DNA of 64,000 nt from an uncultured Eubacteriales bacterium (lineage in GTDB: Bacteria > Bacillota > Clostridia > Oscillospirales > Oscillospiraceae): assembly GCA_900079765.1 (NCBI GenBank), contig LT599017.1, forward strand, positions 2,697,766 to 2,761,765. The letters are read 5' to 3'. Position 1 is the stretch's first letter, and each line of letters starts with the position of its first letter. Position numbers and translations under genes: made by a program. Under the pieces are notes generated by a model, which was not told the DNA's origin, did not search any database, and saw only the letters and a program-made list of their open reading frames with translations. Positions 53,770 to 61,306 of the stretch are shown here, piece by piece.

Positions 53770-54617
53770 CTCTTTCCTCCCCGAACCATCCCAATAAGGG
53801 TAAACACTCCAAATGCCGCGATATGTGCCGCCACAATTGTGGAGCCCACAGGCGTACCGGCCAGTATGGAGACCAGCAGTCCCAGTGCCGAGCAGACAAC
53901 AGAGATACTCACCGAGCAGATGACAACAGCCCGAAAGCTTTTAAACACACGCATTGCGGACAGCGCCGGAAAAATCACCAGAGCGGAAATCAGCAGCGAC
54001 CCGACAAGATTCATGGCAAGAACTATGACCAGCGCCGTCACAACAGCAATGAGAAGATTATATCGGCCCGCTTTGGTTCCTGTCGCCGCAGCAAAGCTCT
54101 CGTCAAACGTTACGGCAAATATCTTATTGTAGAACAGCAGGAAGATGACAATGACAAGGAGCGATAGGCCGATGCAGATATATACGTCAATTGGTTTCAG
54201 CGTCAAGATAGAGGTGGAGCCAAAAAGCGTCGTGCACACATCCCCGGAAAGATTGGATGATGTTGAAAAGAGATTCATAAGCAGGTAGCCTATCGCGAGC
54301 GAGCCCACGGACAGCATCGCGATGGCGGCGTCCCCCTTAATCTTCGTGTTTTGCCCGGTACGCAAAAGCAGCACCGCGCACAAGACCGTTACGGGAGCGA
54401 CCAGTATAATGTTATTTGACAAATTCAGTACGGCGGCAATCGCCACTGCGCCAAAGGCAACGTGGGATAACCCGTCGCCAATGAAGGAGAACCGCTTAAG
54501 TACCAACGGCACCCCCAAAAGCGAGGCGCACAGCGCAATTAAAATGCCCACCGCAAACGCATAGCGTACAAATGGATACTGAAAGTACAGCGCCAGTTTT
54601 CCCATGGTCTCGATCAC
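53766..54617 (-). CDS. znuB: Zinc/manganese ABC transporter permease (ZnuB family)
   Basis: This 283-residue membrane protein of the ABC-3 family has about eight helices and blocks 'FSFIGDGLSHVAFGAVAIA' and 'NLVGSLLISALVIFPALSAMRVFKSF'. It is coupled to the ATPase gene by a 4-base overlap. With ZnuA and ZnuC it imports Zn(II). Zinc rather than manganese is inferred from the ZinT domain and the Fur-family gene of the operon. Confidence 0.93.
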   Translation of the reverse strand: MIETMGKLALYFQYPFVRYAFAVGILIALCASLLGVPLVLKRFSFIGDGLSHVAFGAVAIAAVLNLSNNIILVAPVTVLCAVLLLRTGQNTKIKGDAAIAMLSVGSLAIGYLLMNLFSTSSNLSGDVCTTLFGSTSILTLKPIDVYICIGLSLLVIVIFLLFYNKIFAVTFDESFAAATGTKAGRYNLLIAVVTALVIVLAMNLVGSLLISALVIFPALSAMRVFKSFRAVVICSVSISVVCSALGLLVSILAGTPVGSTIVAAHIAAFGVFTLIGMVRGGKR

Positions 54618-55339
54618 CGCGCCTCCCCTCCGTTCTCCACGTTCTGTTTTTCGGCTAAAGCAGCTGCAAGGTAGCTCTCTTTTTCTCCAAAGAACACAGG
54701 CTCGACTCCGAGGTGCAGAATGTGGCTGGCATACGTCATGGCTGCGGCAATATCATGTGAAATCATGATAATCGTAATGCCGTCCCGGCGATTCAGCTCA
54801 TCGATAATCCGGTACATATCCTCGGTTGCCTTGGGGTCGAGCCCTGCCGCCGGCTCATCCAGCAGCAGCATTTTCTGTGTGGCGCACAGAGCGCGCGCCA
54901 GCAAAACCCGCTGCTGCTGGCCGCCTGAAAGCTCACGATAGCACCGCCCGGAGAGACCGGAAATACCCAGTCTCTCCATGTTCCTTGCGGCCATCTGTTT
55001 TTCCCGCTTACTGTAAAACGGGCGCATGCCACAGCGGTTCAGGCAGCCGGACAGTACGATTTCCCTCACGGACGCCGGAAAGTCCTTTTGTACCTGCGTC
55101 TGCTGGGGCAGGTAGCCAATCTCGTTTTGTTTGAGACCGTCTGCAAAGAGCACCCTGCCTTCGAGGGGAGAAATCAGTCCAAGCATCGTTTTCATGAGGG
55201 TGCTCTTGCCGGAGCCGTTTTCCCCCACGATACACAGGAAATCTCCCGCTTGAATTGAAAAATGGATCCCCTGCACAACAGCCTTCCCCTCATAGCCCAG
55301 ACACGCGTCTGAAACGCTTACAAGCGCCATGTTCTCCAC
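54614..55339 (-). CDS. znuC: Zinc ABC transporter ATP-binding protein (ZnuC family)
   Basis: This 241-residue ATPase has Walker A 'GENGSGKSTLMKT', the Q-loop 'GYLPQQTQ', the signature 'LSGGQQQRVLLARAL', Walker B 'MLLLDEPAAGLDP' and the switch His in 'MISHD'. It powers import through ZnuB. It starts five bases after znuA. Confidence 0.95.
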   Translation of the reverse strand: MENMALVSVSDACLGYEGKAVVQGIHFSIQAGDFLCIVGENGSGKSTLMKTMLGLISPLEGRVLFADGLKQNEIGYLPQQTQVQKDFPASVREIVLSGCLNRCGMRPFYSKREKQMAARNMERLGISGLSGRCYRELSGGQQQRVLLARALCATQKMLLLDEPAAGLDPKATEDMYRIIDELNRRDGITIIMISHDIAAAMTYASHILHLGVEPVFFGEKESYLAAALAEKQNVENGGEAR

Positions 55340-55344
55340 CCCGT

Positions 55345-56892
55345 TTACGCCAGCGCCTGTTTCAGCACGGCAAGATTGTTTTCCATAACGGAAAGATAGG
55401 TTGTCCCGGAAGAAACATCCTTTGCCGTTACCGACTGCATGGAATCCATCACGAGAATGCCCTGGTTTTTATCCTGTGTATTTTCAATAATCGTCTTAGC
55501 AATGGACTGATCTGAGGTTTCAATGACCATAAGGTCATGCAGCTTAAGCTCATTGGCTTTATTTGCGAGAAAAACGATCGTTTCAAAGCTCGCTTCCGTT
55601 TCGGCAGAGCAGCCCGAAAACGCTGCGTAGTACTCAAGCCCATAATCATCCACCAGATAGCGGAATGGGAAACGGTCTCCAAACAGCAGGACATTGCAGG
55701 GAGCGGCATCTACCGCGCTTTGATAGGCGGCGTCCAGTCCCGCGAGCTCGGCGTTGTACGCCTTGGCATTTGCCGTATAGGCAGCCGAGTTTTGCGAATC
55801 AAGACTGCCCAGCTTTCCTGAAAGGTAGGTGCAGATGGCTTGGGCGTTCTTCAGTGAAAGCCAAACATGCTCATCCAGCTCCCCTTCGTCATCGTGGCCA
55901 TGTCCGGCCATCGCCTCGGAAATTTCACTTCCCTCTGCGTCAGAGGAAAAGAAGGTAGGCGACCAATCCTCTGCTGCAGTCAGCGCCTCAAAGCTTTCGT
56001 TTCCGTACCGCATGTGATAATGAGCAAGCTCGTCATGATCGTCCTCGTGATCGTGCGTCTCTCCGGCCCCGTGATCAGAAAAAGCGACATAGCGCGGTGC
56101 GTCTCCCACGGTGTTTTCTGCTTCAAACCCATACCAGACCGAGTCGCCTTGGTCACTCTCCACAAGCTTATATCCGATATACTTATAGTCCGCTGAAGCG
56201 CTGCCGAAGTCGATGGACGTATCGGCAATCGTAAGGGCTGCAAAATTAGACTTCCACCGCTGGGCATATACAGACTTTTGTGCGTCAAAGTCCACACCGT
56301 TTTCCAAGGCCTGGTCGGCTATATAATCGTCTAATTCTCCGCTCTCAAGTGTTTTTTCAATGGTAGTCCAGCTGCCTTTCCAATCGGAAAGCGACCGGTC
56401 GTGGATATCCTGGGGCAATATTTCTTCATGGCCGTGCTCATGGGTGTGCTCCATGCCCTCGACAATTTCTTCTTCTTTTGCTTGATCGCCCAAAACCTCC
56501 AGGAGGCTTATGACTATCATATCCTTGTTTGTTGCACTCGCCAGCGCGTCGTCTACCCATGCGTCTGACTCGCCGCCCACATAAAGGAACATATCACAGT
56601 TCGATATCTTGGCAATGTCCTCCATGGTAGGCTGATAGCTGTGCAGATCAACGCCGTCATCTAAAAGCAGCGTGAGCTCCACATCTTTCCCCTCTTCTCC
56701 AAGGATCTGCCTCACCCAGTCATACTGGGGGAATGTAGTGGCTACAATACTGATTTTTTTGTCATTTCCACTGGGGGCCGGGCCGCTTGTCTGCTGCGCC
56801 TGGCCTCCGGTTGACGGCGCTTGCCTTCCGCAGGCGGATAAGGGCAAACTAAGCAGGAGCACTGCCAGCAGGCAGGATAATACTTTTTTCAT
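55345..56892 (-). CDS. znuA: Zinc-binding lipoprotein: ZnuA with an internal ZinT domain
   Basis: This 515-residue lipoprotein has its lipobox at C21 ('LPLSAC'). Residues 46-145 are the ZnuA N-lobe (H84 in 'DLHSYQPTMEDIAKI'). A His-rich segment 'EHTHEHGHEE' follows. Residues about 160-320 form a ZinT domain ('DIHDRSLSDWKGSWTTIEKTLESGELDDYI', 'HYHMRYG'). The ZnuA C-lobe resumes at about 335 ('DEHVWLSLKNAQAICTYL', H342). So ZinT is nested inside ZnuA, not at its C-terminus as in streptococcal AdcA. The third ZnuA His is replaced ('FGDRFPFRYL'). Confidence 0.92.
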   Translation of the reverse strand: MKKVLSCLLAVLLLSLPLSACGRQAPSTGGQAQQTSGPAPSGNDKKISIVATTFPQYDWVRQILGEEGKDVELTLLLDDGVDLHSYQPTMEDIAKISNCDMFLYVGGESDAWVDDALASATNKDMIVISLLEVLGDQAKEEEIVEGMEHTHEHGHEEILPQDIHDRSLSDWKGSWTTIEKTLESGELDDYIADQALENGVDFDAQKSVYAQRWKSNFAALTIADTSIDFGSASADYKYIGYKLVESDQGDSVWYGFEAENTVGDAPRYVAFSDHGAGETHDHEDDHDELAHYHMRYGNESFEALTAAEDWSPTFFSSDAEGSEISEAMAGHGHDDEGELDEHVWLSLKNAQAICTYLSGKLGSLDSQNSAAYTANAKAYNAELAGLDAAYQSAVDAAPCNVLLFGDRFPFRYLVDDYGLEYYAAFSGCSAETEASFETIVFLANKANELKLHDLMVIETSDQSIAKTIIENTQDKNQGILVMDSMQSVTAKDVSSGTTYLSVMENNLAVLKQALA

Positions 56893-56939
56893 AATAGGTA
56901 ATCCTCCGAATATTCAGCTTAAAAAAACGGTACAAAAAT

Positions 56940-56997
56940 ACAAGGGAACGCACATAAATCCCGATGGAAAGACCATCCGGATTTCGGGTTCCCTTGT
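56940..56997 (-). terminator. Intra-operon hairpin upstream of znuA
   Basis: ACAAGGGAAC (56940-56949) pairs with GTTCCCTTGT (56988-56997), with further pairing inside (CCGATGG/CCATCCGG). On the minus strand ATTTTTG follows. It lies between the small membrane gene and znuA, so it probably reduces readthrough into znuABC. Confidence 0.75.
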
Positions 56998-57010
56998 TTC
57001 ATAAAGCCGC

Positions 57011-57301
57011 TTAAATCAGAAGTTTCACTTTTAGCGTCACCGGTGTTTCAGCTCTGCTCTCCCTTTCAATTTTGCGTAAAATATATACGGTTCCATACAC
57101 CGCACATGAAAAGAAAGCGAGCGCGGCAAGCGCGCACGCGAAATTCTGGAGCAGGGATTTGCACTGCTGCAGCTCGGTACAAATTTGGCATCCTTCACCA
57201 ATACAGTTGTGCTCTGATTCTATCGCCACAAAAGCGAGGGAGGCCGCCATGGAGACACATAGCAAAAGACACGCCAACAATGCAAGTATCCGTTTCTTCA
57301 T
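57011..57301 (-). CDS. Small two-helix membrane protein of the zinc operon
   Basis: This 96-residue protein begins at ATG 57301 after GGGGAGGGG. It has an N-terminal signal-like helix (about 4-22), an extracytoplasmic Cys-rich loop 'EHNCIGEGCQICTELQQC' and a second helix (about 52-75). The four Cys and a His in the loop suggest metal or redox function. The family is unknown to me. It sits between the Fur-family gene and znuA. Confidence 0.7.
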   Translation of the reverse strand: MKKRILALLACLLLCVSMAASLAFVAIESEHNCIGEGCQICTELQQCKSLLQNFACALAALAFFSCAVYGTVYILRKIERESRAETPVTLKVKLLI

Positions 57302-57321
57302 AACCGCCCCTCCCCTCTTGT

Positions 57322-57705
57322 CTATTTGCATGATGCACACAGGCCGAATAGAACCGTTTTGCTCCTGTCCAGATAAAAGTTGCCGTTCTCATTGACTAGC
57401 TTTACTATCGCTTCTACCACTTTGGTATCCATATGAAAGATATTACCGCATTTATCACATTTTAAATGGAGATGGCTGATGCAATCTCCATTTCCAATAT
57501 ACTGGTATAGGAACTTTCGGCTTCCCTCCTGCTGAAACCGTCTGACGGCACCTTCCGAAACCAGATGGTTGATATTGCGGTAAATTGCACTGACGCTGAT
57601 CCCGTCTATCACCTGCGAAATTTCTTCCACCGTAAGCTGCCGGTCATAGTTCTCTTGAAAAAAGGCAACGAGGCGTTTTCTTTGCTCTGTCAGATATTCT
57701 CTCAA
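57322..57705 (-). CDS. zur: Fur-family regulator, probable Zur
   Basis: This 127-residue Fur-family protein has a winged helix ('RQLTVEEISQVIDGISVSAIYRNINHLVSEGAVRRF') and a C-terminal metal domain with 'HLHLKCDKCGNIFHMD' and 'LCASC', the structural Zn-Cys4 site. TTG 57705 is the likely start: GGGAGGGG lies just upstream, and the promoter and box lie further upstream. The open frame to 57762 would place the promoter inside the gene. As first gene of a zinc-uptake operon it is most likely Zur (inference). Confidence 0.85.
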   Translation of the reverse strand: MREYLTEQRKRLVAFFQENYDRQLTVEEISQVIDGISVSAIYRNINHLVSEGAVRRFQQEGSRKFLYQYIGNGDCISHLHLKCDKCGNIFHMDTKVVEAIVKLVNENGNFYLDRSKTVLFGLCASCK

Positions 57706-57721
57706 AGCTGTGCCCCTCCCA

Positions 57722-57781
57722 AATAATTTGCGAATTATTCTCATATCTTGCGAGTTTATCATATGCGCAGCAGTTTGTCAA
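57722..57781 (-). promoter_or_regulatory. Zinc operon promoter and Fur/Zur-type box
   Basis: On the minus strand TTGACA (57776-57781) and TAAACT (57753-57758) are 17 bases apart. The interrupted palindrome AATAATT-N4-AATTATT (57722-57739) covers the start of the transcript. It resembles Fur-family boxes and suits autoregulation by the Fur-family gene downstream. Confidence 0.7.
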
Positions 57782-57953
57782 CCTTACGGTGATTCCCGAC
57801 AAATTCACCCGTTACATTGTGATTTTGAACCGCAAAGCAGAACCCTGTTTATTCCTCCCATGGTGCTGATCATCATCATAAAATACTTCACCAGGCGAAT
57901 ACTAGCATAGTAGGGTCTTTAAAGACTCAAAAACAAAGGATGCAGGTGAACTC

Positions 57954-58109
57954 ATGAGCGAAAGCAAGATGAAGAACAGCAAGCAAAATAAAAAGCAGGA
58001 CGGAAAGTTCCATTCAAAAAGCATCAAACACGATCCTCAGGCAGAAAGCGCGCGTGCAATATTTGGCCTGAATACCACCTCTGATGGTGACCGGAAAACG
58101 GATAAATAG
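57954..58109 (+). CDS. Small CPC_1213-family-like protein
   Basis: This 51-residue, Lys-rich protein contains 'DGKFHSKSIKHDPQAESARAIFG'. That matches small clostridial proteins of the CPC_1213 type (HDPQ-E-SAR-FG motif). Function is unknown; it is very hydrophilic, like small spore proteins. AGGTGAACTC precedes the ATG. A short hairpin (AACACAC/GTGTGTT) follows its stop. Confidence 0.65.
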   Translation: MSESKMKNSKQNKKQDGKFHSKSIKHDPQAESARAIFGLNTTSDGDRKTDK

Positions 58110-58180
58110 AACACACAGCAGATAAGCCGTGTGTTTCTGCCTAGCACCAACAGATTAGATTAGGCAAGGAGGGCTCTATT

Positions 58181-58633
58181 ATGAATAGGGATATATTGAT
58201 CCAACAGGTCAAAATCGAATATGCGCGTTTGGCAGAGCTTGCAAGCCGCGGACATATTACGAACCAGTCGTACGGCGGCATGCTGCCCGAAGCGTATTTT
58301 GAGCAAACTTTGGAAAAAGCAATCCGTGATATATCTGCCGGTAGGTACGACGATTGTAGTTCCGGTCTTCAGGTGGTAGAGCAAATTGCCAACCACAAGA
58401 CAAAAGCACGGCGGATTCAAGATACGATTGAATCTACTTTGCATAATATGGAGATTGCCGAGGAATTGATTTCTACAGAGTCTGATAGCAAGAAAAAACT
58501 ACAATTGGACACGGAAAACGAACGCAGAGCAGAAGCACTTCCTCATATGATGCGCAGCTTGAAAGAAGAGCAGGCTCAGGAAGCGCTGGATGCCGATGGC
58601 CCCAGTGTGATAGGAGGCCGCGGGAATGGATAA
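58181..58633 (+). CDS. Protein with N-terminal domain and Tlp-like spore-protein C-terminus
   Basis: This 150-residue protein has a helical N-terminal half ('YARLAELASRGHITNQSYGGMLPEAYFEQTLEKAIRDI'). Its second half, 'IQDTIESTLHNMEIAEELISTESDSKKKLQLDTENERRAEALPHMMRSLKEE', follows the pattern of Tlp (thioredoxin-like small acid-soluble spore protein). It overlaps the following Tlp gene by eight bases. A spore-core role is likely (inference). AGGAGGGCTCTATT precedes the ATG. Confidence 0.65.
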   Translation: MNRDILIQQVKIEYARLAELASRGHITNQSYGGMLPEAYFEQTLEKAIRDISAGRYDDCSSGLQVVEQIANHKTKARRIQDTIESTLHNMEIAEELISTESDSKKKLQLDTENERRAEALPHMMRSLKEEQAQEALDADGPSVIGGRGNG

Positions 58634-58865
58634 CAACCTCTCCTCAGTAAAAAAAATGCACGAAACTCAGGAACGTGAGAAGATTAAAAAGCTTCAAAAG
58701 AAAATTGACACCACTAAATATAACATAGAGGTGTCAAAGGAAATCATTGCCGACACACCTTCGGATGCGCAGCAAGAAGAGCTTATTCAGAGAAATATGA
58801 AACGTCAGCACGGGATTTCAGGCATTGAAAAGAAAATCCGTAACATTAAACAAGAATTGGAGTAA
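58626..58865 (+). CDS. tlp: Tlp-family small acid-soluble spore protein
   Basis: This 79-residue, highly charged helical protein has 'TKYNIEVSKEIIADTPSDAQQEELIQRNMKRQHGISGIEKKIRNIKQELE'. It matches the Tlp pattern of 'N-I-E-x-A-E-E-x-I...L-x-x-K-N-x-x-R-x-x-x-I-x-x-x-x-x-E-I-K-D-E'. Tlp proteins are packed into the forespore. The family is named for weak thioredoxin similarity. It is coupled to the preceding gene (ATG inside its end, after AGGAGG). Confidence 0.7.
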   Translation: MDNNLSSVKKMHETQEREKIKKLQKKIDTTKYNIEVSKEIIADTPSDAQQEELIQRNMKRQHGISGIEKKIRNIKQELE

Positions 58866-58947
58866 TAGAACGGCGAAAGCGGGGGCACCAAAGTGACTCC
58901 GCTTTCCTCGTATATTCCATTATTGATAATAAAAACGAGGTGATCAT

Positions 58948-59592
58948 TTGGTAAGCGGCAATGCTTTGTTCAAGGAAATAGAGCAGCATCTGCTTCTTGA
59001 TCAAAAGCCGTCTCTTTATTTATCAGGCCTTTCTCCTGCACTAGGTGAGTATCCATTTCGTCTGCTCGAACGGCTGCTGGATACCCCACAATCTCCTCAG
59101 CACCATCCTGAGGGTAATGTCTGGAACCACACTCTGTTAGTAGTAGATGCAGCTGCCGAAGTCAAGGAGAAAAGCAGTGATCCCCGCGCCTTCATGTGGG
59201 CTGCACTGCTGCATGATATCGGCAAGCCTGCTACAACCGTGCACAGAAAAAATAAAATCACATCCTATGACCATGATAAGCTTGGAGCTCAGCTCGCAAA
59301 GGAATTCCTATGTGTTTTTACTGCGGACACAGAGTTTGTTGAGCGGGTGGTCAACCTGGTGCGCTACCATATGCAGATTCTCTTTGTAATACAGGATCTG
59401 CCCTTTGCCGAAGTGGCTCAAATGAAACGGGACATAGACATTCGGGAAGTCGCATTACTGGGTCTTTGCGACAGGTTGGGCAGAAAAGGGGGTAATCGAC
59501 GGCGTGAGCATGAAAACATCCGCATTTTTTTAAAAAAGTGCGGTGTGCAATCAGGAGAACTCCTGTATGATACCATAGAAACTCAAAAATAA
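58948..59592 (+). CDS. HD-domain phosphohydrolase
   Basis: This 214-residue protein has an HD domain: the His in 'GNVWNHTLLVVDAA', 'AALLHDIGKPATTV' (HD pair) and a downstream Asp in 'YDHDKLGAQLAKEFL'. It resembles the HD domain linked to CCA-adding enzymes, without the nucleotidyltransferase part. Such domains hydrolyse phosphate esters with divalent metal. The start is TTG 58948 with GAGGTGATCAT upstream. The substrate is unknown. Confidence 0.85.
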   Translation: MVSGNALFKEIEQHLLLDQKPSLYLSGLSPALGEYPFRLLERLLDTPQSPQHHPEGNVWNHTLLVVDAAAEVKEKSSDPRAFMWAALLHDIGKPATTVHRKNKITSYDHDKLGAQLAKEFLCVFTADTEFVERVVNLVRYHMQILFVIQDLPFAEVAQMKRDIDIREVALLGLCDRLGRKGGNRRREHENIRIFLKKCGVQSGELLYDTIETQK

Positions 59593-59629
59593 GGAGAAGT
59601 CCATTCGTAAGAATCGGCTTCTCCTTATT
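59589..59629. terminator. Bidirectional terminator between the HD gene and the permease
   Basis: AATAAGGAGAAG pairs with CTTCTCCTTATT around a loop of about 18 bases, between convergent genes. Confidence 0.75.
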
Positions 59630-59664
59630 TATAAAACAGGGGAGTTACAAACGGAAAAAGGGGG

Positions 59665-61002
59665 TCATACCAATAGAATGCGATTTTTATTAACCCTTGC
59701 ATATATGAGGGCGGCACCCACCACAGCCAGGGAGAGGAGCATATACATGCCAAACAGCGGGTTTTGCAGGCCGCCCATCAGGATAATCAAGGCGCCCACG
59801 ATCGCGCAGACAGGGACAACGTATCCGCTCCAGAGGCTTTTGATTTTCCCCTGGCGGGCCAGGCGGATGACTGCCACATAGAGCACGATATAGCCAAGAT
59901 AATTTGTGACAATGCTGATTTCAGAGACATCCGAGTTGGGGAGCAGTTGGTACTTTTGCGTGACATAGTGCACAACCAGCCAGACAATAGAAAATAGAAA
60001 TGCGCAGATGGCCGAGTTGACAGGCATACCGCCCAGTTTATGGTTCTCGCGCTTGAGAATATCAGCACCGGGGAGCATATTGCGCAGTCCCATTGCGTAG
60101 GGCAGGCGAATGGACCCCAGAATGATGCCGTTTACCGTACCTAGAATAGAGGTGAGAACAAACACAAGTATAACTTTGGTGCCTACGCTGCCAAAGAGCA
60201 GGGAGGCCGCATAGTTGACATGCTCATCACCCATCTCGGCGACTCTCTGGGGGCCGACCAGGGTGCTGATGCCCACAAAATAGAGCACATATACAATCAA
60301 AATAAGAATGGGAGAGATGATAAGGGCTCGGGGCAGATTCTTCTTGCTGTCCTTAATCTCATGGCAAATGGCGGTGGAGATGGCCCAGCCGTCAAAAGAA
60401 AAGGCGATCGGGGGGATGGCGCTCATGAGACCTGTCATGCCGATACTGCGGGGGGTCTCGGTAATGACCTGAACAGGGTCTCCCGCAATTAATCCCGCAA
60501 TGGCAATGACGAAAAGCGGAATCAGCTTGATTATAGTGGTACCGTTTTGTATATATCCTCCGAGCTTTGCAGACAAGATGTTAAAAAAGAAAAGGAGGAG
60601 AATATAGCCTGCACCGATCAGAATCTGGTTTTCAAGCGTATTGGGAAACTGGAAGAGAATGCAGGTATAGATACCGCCTACCCAAGCGACCACTGCTGTA
60701 ATGCTGGGCAGATAGGCCATGGATTGGAACCATCCGAAAGCGCAGCCCACCGGCATAGAGCAAAATTCCTCCGCGTAGGTGATAATACCGCCCGGCTTGT
60801 CGGTCATGGTGGCGAGCTGAGAAATGGAAAGGGATCCGAAAATAATTGCAATTGCTGCGAGTACAAAGACGAGGACGCCATCAACGATACTGCCGTTGGT
60901 CCAGACTAATATGTTGTCGCTTTTGAAAAAAATGCCGGAGCCGATGACAATTCCAGTGATCATAGCAACCGCTGTAAACAGACCGTAGTTTCGTTTTTCC
61001 AT
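59665..61002 (-). CDS. APC-superfamily amino-acid permease
   Basis: This 445-residue protein has 12 predicted helices. The N-terminal 'GLFTAVAMITGIVIGSGIFFKSDNIL' contains the GSGIF motif of helix 1 in APC/LAT transporters. 'IAFSFDGWAISTAICHEIKDSKKNLPRALIISPILI' is the conserved helix 6/loop region. It transports an amino acid by H+ symport or exchange. The substrate is not predictable. It is a single gene. Confidence 0.9.
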   Translation of the reverse strand: MEKRNYGLFTAVAMITGIVIGSGIFFKSDNILVWTNGSIVDGVLVFVLAAIAIIFGSLSISQLATMTDKPGGIITYAEEFCSMPVGCAFGWFQSMAYLPSITAVVAWVGGIYTCILFQFPNTLENQILIGAGYILLLFFFNILSAKLGGYIQNGTTIIKLIPLFVIAIAGLIAGDPVQVITETPRSIGMTGLMSAIPPIAFSFDGWAISTAICHEIKDSKKNLPRALIISPILILIVYVLYFVGISTLVGPQRVAEMGDEHVNYAASLLFGSVGTKVILVFVLTSILGTVNGIILGSIRLPYAMGLRNMLPGADILKRENHKLGGMPVNSAICAFLFSIVWLVVHYVTQKYQLLPNSDVSEISIVTNYLGYIVLYVAVIRLARQGKIKSLWSGYVVPVCAIVGALIILMGGLQNPLFGMYMLLSLAVVGAALIYARVNKNRILLV

Positions 61003-61306
61003 ACATACACCTCGCTTCCTTGTGTGTATTACTCAGAATACCACCAAAATTATGAAAGCTCCTTATTCTAACACGGCCGACACAAAAGCACAAGAATTGA
61101 TAGTAAAAGTTGAAGAACACTCAATTATGTTTATTACGGTAAAGTGAGACGCACAGTAGCCAGGAGGTCACAGGATGTATATCTGTGGCCTCCTGATCAT
61201 TTCAGTGATTTTCCTCCATTTCAAAATTTCTCCCAGAGCTTCAGCGTCTTCTCCCGTCGGGCTCAACATACAGGAAAGTGCTATCCGTACAACGCCTCTC
61301 TACCCC
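61003..61306. other. Gap between the permease and the second recombinase
   Basis: It holds the permease promoter (minus) and a hairpin AGGAGGTCACAG/CTGTGGCCTCCT (about 61161-61193). A 33-codon minus-strand frame (MLSPTGEDAEALGEILKW...) from about 61268 is too short to support. Confidence 0.4.
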
